Of a stretch of DNA of 64,000 nucleotides, positions 18,697 to 27,738 are shown piece by piece. Both the position numbers and the translations under genes were made by a program. The number at the start of each line of letters is the position of its first letter. Position 1 is the stretch's first letter. This DNA is from a virus: positions 25,727 through 89,726 of the IMG/VR virus record IMGVR_UViG_3300026118_000001, one strand, 5' to 3'. The notes below the pieces were generated by a model. That model did not search any database and was not told the DNA's origin. It saw nothing but the letters and a program-made list of their open reading frames with translations.

Positions 18697-21600
18697 TTAT
18701 CTAGGAGATTGTCTAAATTCTGTTGTTATAAGACTTGTTTTTAATAAATTACTATTTGGATTATTATATTGTAATTCAATATTAATGTATTTATCTCTCA
18801 TTCTTTCACCAAATAATTTTCTTGTTGCTGATATATCTATCATAATATCAGGACTATTAGAAGTTGTATATAATACCCTATTTCTAGGAATATCTAACTT
18901 CCATATTCTTTCTGGTCTTCTAATATTATTATCTACTATTAAATCTATCCAATCAGTATTCTGATAGTCATTTGTAACTCTTATTTTCTTCCAAGTATCA
19001 TCATTATTGTTAATATTTGGATTATTTTCATTAACCGATTGTGTAATTATTTCAAGATTATCAAATACTTTAGTTTCATTTGGAGAATCATTAACTATAT
19101 ATTTTATAGTTGATGGTTGTTTTACTCCATAAAATTCATTATAATTTCCTTTCTCATTTACATAAATAGTTTGAATGTCATCAAATGTAAATACATTTGT
19201 ATAATCTGATATATATAGTTTTGGAACAAATGATTTGAAAGAAACAAATGTACCAGTTAAATTACTATAAGTAATAGTAAATGAACTTTGAATTCCATTT
19301 ACTAATCCATTATGTACTGTATAATAAATTTTATCTCTAAGTACATCATAAATTGCTGATATACCACTTAATCCATTAGGATTGACATCCCAACAAGCTT
19401 TATCTATTAAATCATGTTTAAAGTTCTTGATTAAATAAGCATATAATCCTTTAACATCTGATATAGGAGCCATTGAAGATCCATCTTTAGTATTTTGGAA
19501 ATTCATTAGTTTCTTTAGATTTGTATCCATCCAGAATAATCCAGATTTAGTATTTAAAATACTTCCTTGATGTCTAGTTCCACTAGTATTAGAAATATAA
19601 TCATGTCTTTGTAACTTATTACCAAATCCTAATTGAATTTGAGAGTCCACATCAGGATTATTTAAATCTCCAATGAACACTCTAGGATTAACTTGTAATA
19701 TACCAAATGCTCTATCTTGCCAGAAAAACATTTTACTATCATGATTTATAATTCCATTTATTTCTCCATATTGACCATCAGCATCCCATACATCTCCAAT
19801 AGGAAAAACACTCCAATTATCAACTAATTCTCCATTAATCTTGACATTTGAAGCAGCAAATCTATTAATCCATTTATCCACTTGAAAGAAAGTTGATGGG
19901 GGAGGAAAATAACTTCTAAGGTTATCTTCTGCTGAATATACAGTAAAATAATTTCCTGATTCTATAATATCAGCTTCATTGTTATTAGCATCTAATGTAT
20001 AAGTATTATTGGCTCTATCACCAGGTAATAAATCAATATTTATATCAGTTTCTAATGGTACTGTATGTATAATTCCTCTTATATATCCTGTTGAATTTCC
20101 CCAATTTTTTCTATAAGTGAGAGAATCATATAAACAAACAAATATATCTCCTCCAAATACTTCTGGAGTTTCTATTGGATCAGCAATTATACCTAATGGA
20201 ATTGGTCTAAAATGCCCACATGATATATATGTATTTTCAGATCTATCTGAATATGTTCTTCCTCCATATTGTCCAGGATTATCAATAACAATATTAGATA
20301 TTATAATTGAACTATTTCCAACACTTGCTAAACTATTTTGAGTTTCTATAAAATAAGCATATTGACCAAAATTATCTTGGGCAACATTTGGATCAGAATA
20401 ATTAATTGTTCTATTATTTATAGATAGACCACTTGATGTGTTTATTTCTGAATTTGGATAACTTTCTTGTCCTGATAAAAGAGTTGATTGAATTATTGGA
20501 TTTGCTATATTATAACTTGGTGGTGAAGATATACCATAATATTTAAATGTATATTGGTCACTACTACTTGGACCAGTATAATGTACAGAATTAGTTAAAC
20601 TTAATTGTTGTACAGTTTTTAATTTCATTGATGTATCAATAGTTTTTCCACTTCTTCCAACTCTTGGATAATGTATAAAAAATTTATTTATTGGAGAACC
20701 TGCTAAATTTTGTATATTTATTCCCAAATCAGCAACTAAACTGTTTGATCTTTGTATAGCAGAATTAATAAAACCTTGATTAATAATTGTTCTATCAGCA
20801 TATTTTCTCTGTACCCTTACTATTGAATATCCTCCAATACTATCAGAAATTTGATCTAGTCCTGATATAGAAAATAATATACCTAGTGTTCTTGTTTGTG
20901 CTTGTAATGCTCCAGTGCTACTTGTAGTTAATGTTAATGTTCTAAAATCTCCTGAAGGACTTGTTGGATTTGATTGAAAATGATCTGGAAATTTAATATC
21001 ACCTATCCATTTAACAAATAAAGGTTGCATAGATTTTGTAAAAAATTGAATACCAAATCTGTAAACTTCTCCTCTCATATATCCTTTTAATAATCCAGAA
21101 TATTGAGGATTTTTATAAGTACTATAAAATGTAGAACCATTACCATTTGAATAACGTTGATAATCTATTGGACTTTTTACTAATAAATTTTGAGAAACAT
21201 TTTCTGGATAGGCTATAAACCAAGGAGCAAATGCTGCTGAATTAGTTACACCTCCATCAACATTTATTTGTTCTGTTATAAATGTATATGATACATTTGG
21301 TCCAGCTCCTCCTAATACATTAGTGTTGGGTTTATAATAGCAAGCATTACCACTTGTATAATCATTAATACAATCAGAAGTTTGTGGTAATGCAGAAGCA
21401 GCAGCTAGTGTGTATGATGAATTTATATTATTATTTGTAAGTCTTATATCTTGAGAATTTGGAGAAAAAGATCTGAATGCTCTAGCATCAAAATTATCTA
21501 ATGTATTAACTAATTCATTCTTTAAGTTTGCAGCAATTAATAAATTATCTTTTTCAGCAATTGTCTTACAATGTGTAAATCCATTATATTGTTGTACAGA

Positions 21601-22824
21601 GGCTTGTGAATCTGTTATTATTATACCATTTACAATAGCTGATTGATCTACAGAAAAAGTGATTGAAGATTGATTATTTATGGACTTAGTATCTACTCTA
21701 ACAGATCTTCTATTTACACCAAAATCATCTGTTTCTCTTATAACAACATAAAATTCTATGTTATCAAAATTAATATCAATATTATCAACTTGCCATGTTA
21801 TTATTTTTGGTGTACTACTTGTATCTCCTACATAACCTTGAAAACTGGATGACATTGCTGTAGCTCCAACACTAACTAAATTACTTATTTCAGAATTAAC
21901 ACTATCTTTAGAAAGATTTTTAGTTAATTTATAATAAGATTGATATACACCACTATGTAAAGCATTTGTTCCACCATCTAATAAACTAACAAATATAGGT
22001 TTATAAATTAATACATTTGGAGAAATAGAAAGTATTTCTGGATTTTGTGTCATCACATTAGGATCAGCAACATTAATTGATCTTAAAGGATTATAAAAGT
22101 CAGTAAACCATATTTTTCTTATAGCATCAGTTTCATATCTTGTTACTATACCTGTTTGTGGAAAATTCCAATATGTTGACCAATTTAAATTAGCAGCATA
22201 TATTAATTGAAAAGATGCTGATAATGGATCAAAAGATTCAGTATCATATGAAAATCTCCATATAAATCCATAACCATTTCCTGTAGTTTTAGGATCAATA
22301 TCATCACATGATGTTGTAAATATATATATTTCTCTATTTATTATACCATAACCAATTGGTTTTTGTATGGTGGTTAATGGAATCTCTAAATTAGAATTTA
22401 TTCTTAATCCTGTACCACTTACAGTAGTTAATAATAATGCAGATTTTTCAACTATAACCACTCTATTATCATCATAAAAAACAGAAATTAAATTACTGGT
22501 AATTAATGAAGCATAATTAGTGATAATAAAAGTATATAGATCAAAATTAGTTGATCCAGTTGTACTAGGAAATATTGTAGATACATTATTTATAGTAATA
22601 GTGTTATTTGCATTTATCTTTATAACACTCCAATTATGAATTGGAAATGATGTAGGAATAGTTGATTGTAACTTATTTCCTTTAGAATTAGTTAATACAA
22701 TAGAACCATTAATTTCATCTAATATAATATCAACATTTAAAGCGTTAGTATATGTATTAGGTTTATTAACAAGTTGATTTCTATCAGCATCTAAACCTCC
22801 TAAAAAGTTTGTAGTAGATTTCAT
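18697..22824 (-). CDS. Tail nozzle/muzzle protein (beta-propeller type)
   Basis: This 1375-residue protein starts with the conserved nozzle signature FLGGLDADRNQLVNKPN followed by YTNALNVDII, seen at the N terminus of crAss-like muzzle proteins and related to the T7 gp12/P22 tail nozzle family. The body is a long run of beta-rich segments with many aromatic and Gly/Asn turns, as expected of a propeller-based tube at the tail tip. There are no membrane segments or enzyme motifs. It directly follows the connector genes at 22826-24715 and ends the operon before the next promoter, in the usual order connector then nozzle then cargo. Confidence 0.8.
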   Translation of the reverse strand: MKSTTNFLGGLDADRNQLVNKPNTYTNALNVDIILDEINGSIVLTNSKGNKLQSTIPTSFPIHNWSVIKINANNTITINNVSTIFPSTTGSTNFDLYTFIITNYASLITSNLISVFYDDNRVVIVEKSALLLTTVSGTGLRINSNLEIPLTTIQKPIGYGIINREIYIFTTSCDDIDPKTTGNGYGFIWRFSYDTESFDPLSASFQLIYAANLNWSTYWNFPQTGIVTRYETDAIRKIWFTDFYNPLRSINVADPNVMTQNPEILSISPNVLIYKPIFVSLLDGGTNALHSGVYQSYYKLTKNLSKDSVNSEISNLVSVGATAMSSSFQGYVGDTSSTPKIITWQVDNIDINFDNIEFYVVIRETDDFGVNRRSVRVDTKSINNQSSITFSVDQSAIVNGIIITDSQASVQQYNGFTHCKTIAEKDNLLIAANLKNELVNTLDNFDARAFRSFSPNSQDIRLTNNNINSSYTLAAASALPQTSDCINDYTSGNACYYKPNTNVLGGAGPNVSYTFITEQINVDGGVTNSAAFAPWFIAYPENVSQNLLVKSPIDYQRYSNGNGSTFYSTYKNPQYSGLLKGYMRGEVYRFGIQFFTKSMQPLFVKWIGDIKFPDHFQSNPTSPSGDFRTLTLTTSSTGALQAQTRTLGILFSISGLDQISDSIGGYSIVRVQRKYADRTIINQGFINSAIQRSNSLVADLGINIQNLAGSPINKFFIHYPRVGRSGKTIDTSMKLKTVQQLSLTNSVHYTGPSSSDQYTFKYYGISSPPSYNIANPIIQSTLLSGQESYPNSEINTSSGLSINNRTINYSDPNVAQDNFGQYAYFIETQNSLASVGNSSIIISNIVIDNPGQYGGRTYSDRSENTYISCGHFRPIPLGIIADPIETPEVFGGDIFVCLYDSLTYRKNWGNSTGYIRGIIHTVPLETDINIDLLPGDRANNTYTLDANNNEADIIESGNYFTVYSAEDNLRSYFPPPSTFFQVDKWINRFAASNVKINGELVDNWSVFPIGDVWDADGQYGEINGIINHDSKMFFWQDRAFGILQVNPRVFIGDLNNPDVDSQIQLGFGNKLQRHDYISNTSGTRHQGSILNTKSGLFWMDTNLKKLMNFQNTKDGSSMAPISDVKGLYAYLIKNFKHDLIDKACWDVNPNGLSGISAIYDVLRDKIYYTVHNGLVNGIQSSFTITYSNLTGTFVSFKSFVPKLYISDYTNVFTFDDIQTIYVNEKGNYNEFYGVKQPSTIKYIVNDSPNETKVFDNLEIITQSVNENNPNINNNDDTWKKIRVTNDYQNTDWIDLIVDNNIRRPERIWKLDIPRNRVLYTTSNSPDIMIDISATRKLFGERMRDKYINIELQYNNPNSNLLKTSLITTEFRQSPR

Positions 22825-22825
22825 A

Positions 22826-23560
22826 TTAAATATTTAAATTTTCTCTTCTTGGCATATTTCTAAAATTTTTAGAATATTCCCTACGCATAGGCATTAACCT
22901 AGTCATAATACTTGTAAGATTTTCTAATTGTGCTGTATTAGGCATATTACCACTACCTCTAGCACTATTAACATAAAATAACCAATTTGCTTCTGAAGCA
23001 TCTTTAACTTTATCTGTTATTTTTCCTTTTCTCCATTCTCTATAATCAATCATATGAATTATAAAAGATTCAATTGCTTTCTGATAATATATATCATCTG
23101 GGATCATTGGAAATCCATCTTCATCTAAATGTATTCCTAAATAATTAATACAAACACTTTTATCTTCATCTGGTAGATTACTATCAATTCCATTATTAAT
23201 ATTTGTTATTAAATAACTATCATTTAAATAAAATGTATTACCACAATTATCTCCTTTACAAATAGGAACTTGACATGAATGACAAGCATAATTATTTGCT
23301 GCACTTTGACTAGCCCAATATAAAGGTTGTTGTTTATAATTAATATCAATTAGTTTATGAAAACCACATGGTAATTTAGCTTTTCCATTAGCTAATGTAA
23401 TACAATCAGTTATTTCATCATATTGGCCATATACTCCAATTAACTCTAATGCTTCTGCTGCAAACTCAACCATATCATTAACAGGTATTTCATAGTTTAT
23501 ATCTAAACTGCGATATACTTTAGCTATTATTCTATTGATACTAATATATCCACTTATCAT
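22826..23560 (-). CDS. Putative head-tail connector (ring) protein
   Basis: The 244-residue protein starts MISGYISINRIIAKVYR and has a helical N-terminal third followed by a beta section with a Cys-rich loop (CHSCQVPICKGDNC, about residues 95-108) and a C-terminal helical region with MIDYREWRKGK. The layout matches crAss-like ring/adaptor proteins that stack between portal and nozzle. It lies one base after the preceding gene and immediately before the nozzle gene. Assignment rests on context and general layout. Confidence 0.6.
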   Translation of the reverse strand: MISGYISINRIIAKVYRSLDINYEIPVNDMVEFAAEALELIGVYGQYDEITDCITLANGKAKLPCGFHKLIDINYKQQPLYWASQSAANNYACHSCQVPICKGDNCGNTFYLNDSYLITNINNGIDSNLPDEDKSVCINYLGIHLDEDGFPMIPDDIYYQKAIESFIIHMIDYREWRKGKITDKVKDASEANWLFYVNSARGSGNMPNTAQLENLTSIMTRLMPMRREYSKNFRNMPRRENLNI

Positions 23561-23561
23561 T

Positions 23562-24011
23562 TTATTTAAGTTTAAAAAAATCTACTTTTTTAATATTTAT
23601 TGCTGGAGCAATTGTTCTTTTAGCTTTTCTACAAGGAATAAATTTATATCTTGTTTTGCCTATTATAATTGCATTCCTCTTATTCCAATACCATTGATAT
23701 GTATATTTCTGGTCAAAATATATTACAAATCCATTTTCTTTTGTTCTTTTATAATCAACAGCCCAATATTTCTTTTGTTTATTATAAGACATTTCATTTT
23801 TAATTATTTGTAACATTCCCAATCTATAAGGAATTTCAAATTCATTAGAATTATTAACTACTTGATCTAATATTTCTAAATTACATTCTTTAATTATTTT
23901 GGAATATTCTTTATAAGAAATTGGTTTTTCTTTATGTTTAGCTTTATAATAATTGTAAAAATCTCTTAAATTAATATCACTTGGCTTTTTTCCTTTTGTT
24001 CTCTTTCTCAT
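23562..24011 (-). CDS. Putative connector/tail-completion protein
   Basis: The 149-residue basic protein opens MRKRTKGKKPSDINLRDFYN, then KHKEKPISYKEYSKIIKEC, and has a central beta segment rich in Tyr/Trp (KKYWAVDYKRTKENG). Proteins with this N-terminal pattern are common in the tail modules of Bacteroidota phages. Its start overlaps the stop of the upstream ring-protein gene at 24011, so translation is coupled. Function is inferred from position between two connector-type genes. Confidence 0.55.
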   Translation of the reverse strand: MRKRTKGKKPSDINLRDFYNYYKAKHKEKPISYKEYSKIIKECNLEILDQVVNNSNEFEIPYRLGMLQIIKNEMSYNKQKKYWAVDYKRTKENGFVIYFDQKYTYQWYWNKRNAIIIGKTRYKFIPCRKAKRTIAPAINIKKVDFFKLK

Positions 24012-24715
24012 TAAGAATTAGCTTGTTTTTCCTCTGCTTTTTGCTTATTTGTAGATCCATCTAGATTATTAGTATTTTTCATGTCAAATGTCATAAATGG
24101 AGCAACTTTTGTCTTTAATATAATATCAGTTATTTGTGTAGCTAATGTTAATGAAACTGGATATGGACTGTCATCTGTAAAGCATAAATTACCAGAACAA
24201 TCTGCAAATCTTTTTAAATCTGAAGGAGTTTCAAATAATCCAGCAACTTCTACTACTTCTAAAAATTGGTCATTTGAAATATACAAATAATCATTTTTAA
24301 CATACCAGCCTCTTTTATTTCCTGTATATTTATTATATTGTTGATATTTAGATTTAATTGGATTTGATTTAGAAATCATATTTCCGTCAATTGTACTAAC
24401 AGAAACTAACCAATTATCTCTCCAAGAATCTATAGTTGAGGGAAGTCTCAGTTTAGATTTTAATAAATAACAACCACTATCTACCGTGCAACATTCTGAA
24501 GCATCTACTTGCTCTAATTCTACACATGGGATATAAGAAATCCAAGAATCATTAATATCATCATGTTTGTTTAAACTTTGAGATATTAATATTGATCTTG
24601 TTTGCTCAACCCAATAGGCAATTTGTTGAGTTGGTATTTTGAATTCAGAAGGTAATCCTCCAGAAGAAGCAATCTCCAAAATATCATATACCATATGATT
24701 TAATGTAATACTCAT
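24011..24715 (-). CDS. Putative head-tail connector (ring) protein
   Basis: The 234-residue protein has a helical N terminus (LNHMVYDILEIASSGG, IPTQQIAYWVEQTRS) followed by a beta-rich middle with ECCTVDSGCY, and ends with the helical TDIILKTKVAPF region. The N-terminal pattern is typical of crAss-like adaptor proteins. It is the first gene after promoter 24759-24792 and so heads the connector-nozzle operon. Confidence 0.6.
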   Translation of the reverse strand: MSITLNHMVYDILEIASSGGLPSEFKIPTQQIAYWVEQTRSILISQSLNKHDDINDSWISYIPCVELEQVDASECCTVDSGCYLLKSKLRLPSTIDSWRDNWLVSVSTIDGNMISKSNPIKSKYQQYNKYTGNKRGWYVKNDYLYISNDQFLEVVEVAGLFETPSDLKRFADCSGNLCFTDDSPYPVSLTLATQITDIILKTKVAPFMTFDMKNTNNLDGSTNKQKAEEKQANS

Positions 24716-24730
24716 TTTAGTTTAGTTTTA

Positions 24731-24759
24731 AATAAAAAAAGGTCATAAATTTGACCTTT
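24731..24759 (-). terminator. Intrinsic terminator ending the lysis/tail-fibre transcript
   Basis: AAAGGTCA (24738-24745) pairs with TGACCTTT (24752-24759); on the - strand the hairpin is followed by a run of T. The hairpin shares its upstream edge with the -7 element of the next promoter, so stop and restart occupy about 60 bases. Confidence 0.85.
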
Positions 24760-24792
24760 AAATATACTCATTATTTTTGTAATTTACAACTT
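24759..24792 (-). promoter_or_regulatory. Phage promoter, AAGTTG-N20-TATATTTA class
   Basis: AAGTTG (24792-24787), 20 bases, then TATATTTA (24766-24759) on the - strand, 44 bases upstream of the first connector gene. The spacer starts TAAATTACAAAAAT, close to the copy at 18605. Confidence 0.85.
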
Positions 24793-24795
24793 ATT

Positions 24796-25209
24796 TTAAA
24801 TTATTATATTAAATAATATTATTCCTATAATAATAAATGTTTCTGTTATAATTAATTTTGTTTTTATTTTATTCTTCTTTTCTAAATTTCTTATTTCTCT
24901 TACATTTGATTTTAAAAATTCATCTTGATCCTTAATAAATACTGATTGAGAATCAATAATAATATTTTGATCTCTAATTATTAGGGTGTCATTGGATAGT
25001 TGCTTTTGACAAATATTATAATTAATAGTAATTAAAGAATCTTCAGTTTCAAAAAAATGTTCTTTTGTATCTTGTAATATGAAATATTGTATCTCATTAA
25101 GAGTTAATGAAATACTATTATTATCTAATACCTTTTGAGCGTAAGATGGAATCCACAATATAATTAGCAGATTTAATACTATTAATGTTCTTATCCTTTT
25201 TAAGTTCAT
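24796..25209 (-). CDS. Spanin-like envelope protein with signal peptide and C-terminal anchor
   Basis: The 137-residue protein has an N-terminal signal sequence (RTLIVLNLLIILWIPSYAQ, cleavage likely after SYA), a helical periplasmic region with repeated short polar heptads, and a C-terminal membrane segment (LIITETFIIIGIILFNIII). It overlaps the upstream spanin-like gene by 89 bases in another frame, the overlapped layout typical of Rz/Rz1 pairs. There is no lipobox, so it is not a standard outer-membrane o-spanin. Disruption of the outer membrane at lysis is inferred from neighbours: lysozyme and holin candidates lie just upstream. Confidence 0.6.
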   Translation of the reverse strand: MNLKRIRTLIVLNLLIILWIPSYAQKVLDNNSISLTLNEIQYFILQDTKEHFFETEDSLITINYNICQKQLSNDTLIIRDQNIIIDSQSVFIKDQDEFLKSNVREIRNLEKKNKIKTKLIITETFIIIGIILFNIII

Positions 25210-25495
25210 TTTGATACTTATTATAATTTAATTTTATTTTTTTATTATTATCTACCATTTGTAGTGATAAAGAATCATTTAGTCTATTTAATTCAACTAT
25301 TTCCTGTTGTTTTAATCTAATACTATCATTCAATACTGATTCTCTTTTTTTAAATTCATTATATTGATTTTCAATACAATTTGATTTATCTGTAGAATCA
25401 GAAAATTCATTATACCACCCACAAGTGGTTATCCCTGTTATTATAACTAGTCCTATTATAGATAGTATAATATAATCATTAAATGTGAATCCTTT
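25121..25495 (-). CDS. Inner-membrane spanin-like protein (Rz type)
   Basis: The start MKGFTFNDY at 25495 is preferred because AAAGGAAAAA precedes it; an in-frame start lies upstream at 25549. The 124-residue product has one N-terminal membrane segment (YIILSIIGLVIITGITT) and then a long charged coiled coil (KKRESVLNDSIRLKQQEIVE) facing the periplasm, as in i-spanins. It overlaps both neighbours, the holin candidate by 17 bases and the next envelope protein by 89 bases. Confidence 0.65.
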   Translation of the reverse strand, partial: KGFTFNDYIILSIIGLVIITGITTCGWYNEFSDSTDKSNCIENQYNEFKKRESVLNDSIRLKQQEIVELNRLNDSLSLQMVDNNKKIKLNYNKYQNELKKDKNINSIKSANYIVDSILRSKGIR

Positions 25496-25727
25496 CATTT
25501 TTTCCTTTTTTAAATTTTCCATATTCATTAATACCAAAAAGAGTTGCAATAAAAGTATAATCTATAGTGAGTATCATTTCTAATTGAGAAAAATTTCCTA
25601 GAGATAACCATTTAATATGAATTGCAATTACACATAATATTATAGTAAATGCAGATAGTTTTTTAGAACTAAATCCAATAGATTTATTATCAAATGAATT
25701 AATTAATTTGGTAATAATTTGTTTCAT
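25479..25727 (-). CDS. Holin candidate, two membrane segments
   Basis: The 82-residue protein has two hydrophobic helices (SAFTIILCVIAIHIKWLSLG and MILTIDYTFIATLFGI) joined by a short turn and a basic C-terminal tail (KFKKGKNERIHI), the layout of small class II holins. It starts at the last base of the lysozyme stop codon and is followed by spanin-like genes. Assignment is by topology and context only. Confidence 0.6.
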   Translation of the reverse strand: MKQIITKLINSFDNKSIGFSSKKLSAFTIILCVIAIHIKWLSLGNFSQLEMILTIDYTFIATLFGINEYGKFKKGKNERIHI

Positions 25728-26182
25728 TATTTTTTGAAATATAAATCTGCTTCTTTTTGTCGTCTCAAAGTTAATCCATTTAATACTTTTCTACAACTTT
25801 TATTCCATTTTTTAAATTCTTCTTTAATAGAAATATCATTTGGATTTAAGTTTACCTTTTTTAGTAAAGTAGAGGATTTTAAATTTTGTATTCCAACATT
25901 ATATGCAAAACATACTAATGCTGAAAATTGATTTTCTGTGATATCATCTCTGGTTATAGAGTCAACTCCTAATTCAAAAGGAGTTAATGTATTTAAAAGT
26001 AATTCTGTAGCTCTTTCTTCTGTAATTATATCTCCTAATTTAAATTTATTACCTTTTTCATCATGTGTACTTCCAAATCCAATTGTTATTGGTAGATTTC
26101 CACTTCCAGGATCTACATAAGCTTTTAAACTTAATCCTTCAGAAGATTTAATCAATGTAAGTCCATCTTTATTTATCTTCAT
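25727..26182 (-). CDS. Endolysin, GH24 lysozyme (T4/P22 type)
   Basis: This 151-residue muramidase would hydrolyse peptidoglycan between MurNAc and GlcNAc at lysis. The GH24 triad is visible: Glu15 in KSSEGLSL, Asp24 in AYVDPGSG and Thr33 in PITIGFGST, followed by TENQFSALVCFAYNVG, the family's second conserved block, and GLTLRRQKEADLY at the C terminus. I chose MKINKDG at 26182 rather than the longer frame from 26224, since the family begins here and AAGAAG precedes it. There is no signal peptide, so export depends on a holin. Confidence 0.92.
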   Translation of the reverse strand: MKINKDGLTLIKSSEGLSLKAYVDPGSGNLPITIGFGSTHDEKGNKFKLGDIITEERATELLLNTLTPFELGVDSITRDDITENQFSALVCFAYNVGIQNLKSSTLLKKVNLNPNDISIKEEFKKWNKSCRKVLNGLTLRRQKEADLYFKK

Positions 26183-26435
26183 TATCTTCTTTAAATTTAG
26201 GTTTCCTTTTTTTAATCCATCCATTATCTTGTAGGAATTTAATAAATGTTATAAATCCTACTACCATAGCTGTTCCCCAAGCACCCCATTGAAATATAGT
26301 ACTAATAGCATCAACTTCATCTGAATGTGTTTTAAAAAAAGAAATCCATTCTCCTGTTAAAGCAAGTAAAATAGAAGTTGCCAAACATTTAGTGTTTGTT
26401 GTGTTTGGATCTGAACAAATTAATTCCATATTCAT
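26169..26435 (-). CDS. Small membrane protein, possible holin
   Basis: The 88-residue protein has two apolar segments (CLATSILLALTGEW and GAWGTAMVVGFITFIKFL) and a highly charged C-terminal tail (KKRKPKFKEDNEDK). It overlaps the lysozyme start by 14 bases and the upstream membrane-protein gene by 47 bases. Two holin candidates therefore flank the lysozyme; one may act as antiholin. Confidence 0.6.
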   Translation of the reverse strand: MNMELICSDPNTTNTKCLATSILLALTGEWISFFKTHSDEVDAISTIFQWGAWGTAMVVGFITFIKFLQDNGWIKKRKPKFKEDNEDK

Positions 26436-26778
26436 CTTTAATTATAAAAAGTATAACAACTAGTGTTGCTATAGTTAATCCTGTTAATTTAAATAATTCT
26501 ATATACCTATTATATTCTATTAAATTCATTTTTATTATTATATTTACTATACAACAAAACATTAATCCAAAAACACTAGCAAAATAATATGTACATCTTC
26601 TTTTTAAATAGCCTTCAAATAGCCAATATAAACATACAAAAATACTATAACCAAATAATTGATCTATTATATTATAGGTTATAGTATATAATCTGTTATA
26701 TGCCAATAATGATAAAAGTGATATTAAAAATAATAAGAAAGGACATCCATATTTGTATAGAAGTCTTAATTTTCTCAT
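26389..26778 (-). CDS. Polytopic membrane protein in lysis block
   Basis: The 129-residue protein has about four hydrophobic helices (FLLFLISLLSLLAYN, IFVCLYWLF, FASVFGLMFCCIVNIII, TIATLVVILFIIKD). It overlaps the tiny upstream gene by ATGA and the holin candidate downstream. I do not recognise a family; the position suggests a lysis-timing role. Confidence 0.6.
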   Translation of the reverse strand: MRKLRLLYKYGCPFLLFLISLLSLLAYNRLYTITYNIIDQLFGYSIFVCLYWLFEGYLKRRCTYYFASVFGLMFCCIVNIIIKMNLIEYNRYIELFKLTGLTIATLVVILFIIKDEYGINLFRSKHNKH

Positions 26779-26903
26779 TTATTTTTTCTTGGAGAATCAA
26801 CTTTTATTTTTGTTTTTGATGGAGGAACTGGAATTCCCCCATCAAATGGTTTAGTTGGATTTAAAAATTCTTGTAAAAATAATTGATATTGTTTTTCGTT
26901 CAT
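26775..26903 (-). CDS. 42-residue hypothetical protein
   Basis: This short frame encodes a hydrophilic, Pro-rich peptide (MNEKQYQLFLQEFLNP ... GGIPVPPSKTKIKVD). Its TGA stop overlaps the ATG of the following membrane-protein gene (ATGA), a typical coupled junction, which is the main reason to believe it. Confidence 0.5.
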   Translation of the reverse strand: MNEKQYQLFLQEFLNPTKPFDGGIPVPPSKTKIKVDSPRKNK

Positions 26904-26930
26904 TTATTAAATTAAGTATTAAAGAAATAA

Positions 26931-27281
26931 TTATAGTAAATTCTCATAAACTTTAATATGAACCCAAAATCTATGTTCATCAGTTAAAACATTATAATAA
27001 TCTGCGAAGATAAAATAAATTTTATCAGGCATTTCATCAATAAAAGCATTAGTCTTTATAATTCCAGCATTTGCTCCTTCAGATTGATAAGCAGATTCAA
27101 ATCTGATTATTGTATTATCAATAGAAAAAGCTCCAGTACATTGGATAGAATAATTACCAGCAGCAGAATATGCCCATACTGGTGAAAATGGTAATGTATT
27201 TTTTACTAATAATTTTTCTACTGGTGCTCCTGTTCCTGTTTGTTCTAAATAAGCTTCATATTCATACTTTAGTGTTGCCAT
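26931..27281 (-). CDS. Tail-fibre-associated protein, paralogue A
   Basis: The 116-residue beta-rich protein contains YEAYLEQTGTGAPV, NTLPFSPVW and SAAGNYSIQCTGAF. The gene at 27323-27727 repeats this pattern (QTGTNAPV, NTLGFTPVWF, SAGNYELRQTGGF), so the two arose by duplication. Domains of this type sit at the ends of tail-fibre modules in Bacteroidota phages. A receptor-binding or fibre-tip role is inferred from position. Confidence 0.6.
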   Translation of the reverse strand: MATLKYEYEAYLEQTGTGAPVEKLLVKNTLPFSPVWAYSAAGNYSIQCTGAFSIDNTIIRFESAYQSEGANAGIIKTNAFIDEMPDKIYFIFADYYNVLTDEHRFWVHIKVYENLL

Positions 27282-27322
27282 GTTGTTTGATTTTTATATT
27301 TGTTTTTAGTTATTATTAATTA

Positions 27323-27727
27323 TTAAGGATAAACTCTTATATTCATCCACCATGTATTATCATCTATTGCAGTTCCACTGCCAATAAAATTTGATGTTAA
27401 AATAGTTACTTTATCAGGTAGATGTGGGTGATATATTAAAGAATATACTCCACCAAATGTATTATTATAAGCCATATTAATAAATACTGCTGTTTTTCCA
27501 ACTGGAAATCCTCCAGTTTGTCTTAATTCATAATTTCCTGCTGAAGCTCTAAACCATACTGGAGTAAATCCTAAAGTATTCTGAAAAATTGTAGAAACTG
27601 GAGCATTTGTTCCTGTTTGTGTTACAATTGCATCATAGACAGTATAAGGAGTAGATCCTCCTCCACCCCCACCTCCTGTTGAAGATGTAGGAATTTCATA
27701 TATTTTTTTTCTAACTATAACACTCAT
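27323..27727 (-). CDS. Tail-fibre-associated protein, paralogue B with Gly-rich hinge
   Basis: The 134-residue protein has a short N terminus (MSVIVRKKIYEIPTSS), a seven-glycine hinge, and then the QTGT.APV...NTL.F.PVW...SAGNY...TG.F domain shared with the gene at 26931-27281. The hinge suggests a flexible link between an anchor peptide and a tip domain. Confidence 0.6.
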   Translation of the reverse strand: MSVIVRKKIYEIPTSSTGGGGGGGSTPYTVYDAIVTQTGTNAPVSTIFQNTLGFTPVWFRASAGNYELRQTGGFPVGKTAVFINMAYNNTFGGVYSLIYHPHLPDKVTILTSNFIGSGTAIDDNTWWMNIRVYP

Positions 27728-27738
27728 ATTTATGTATA

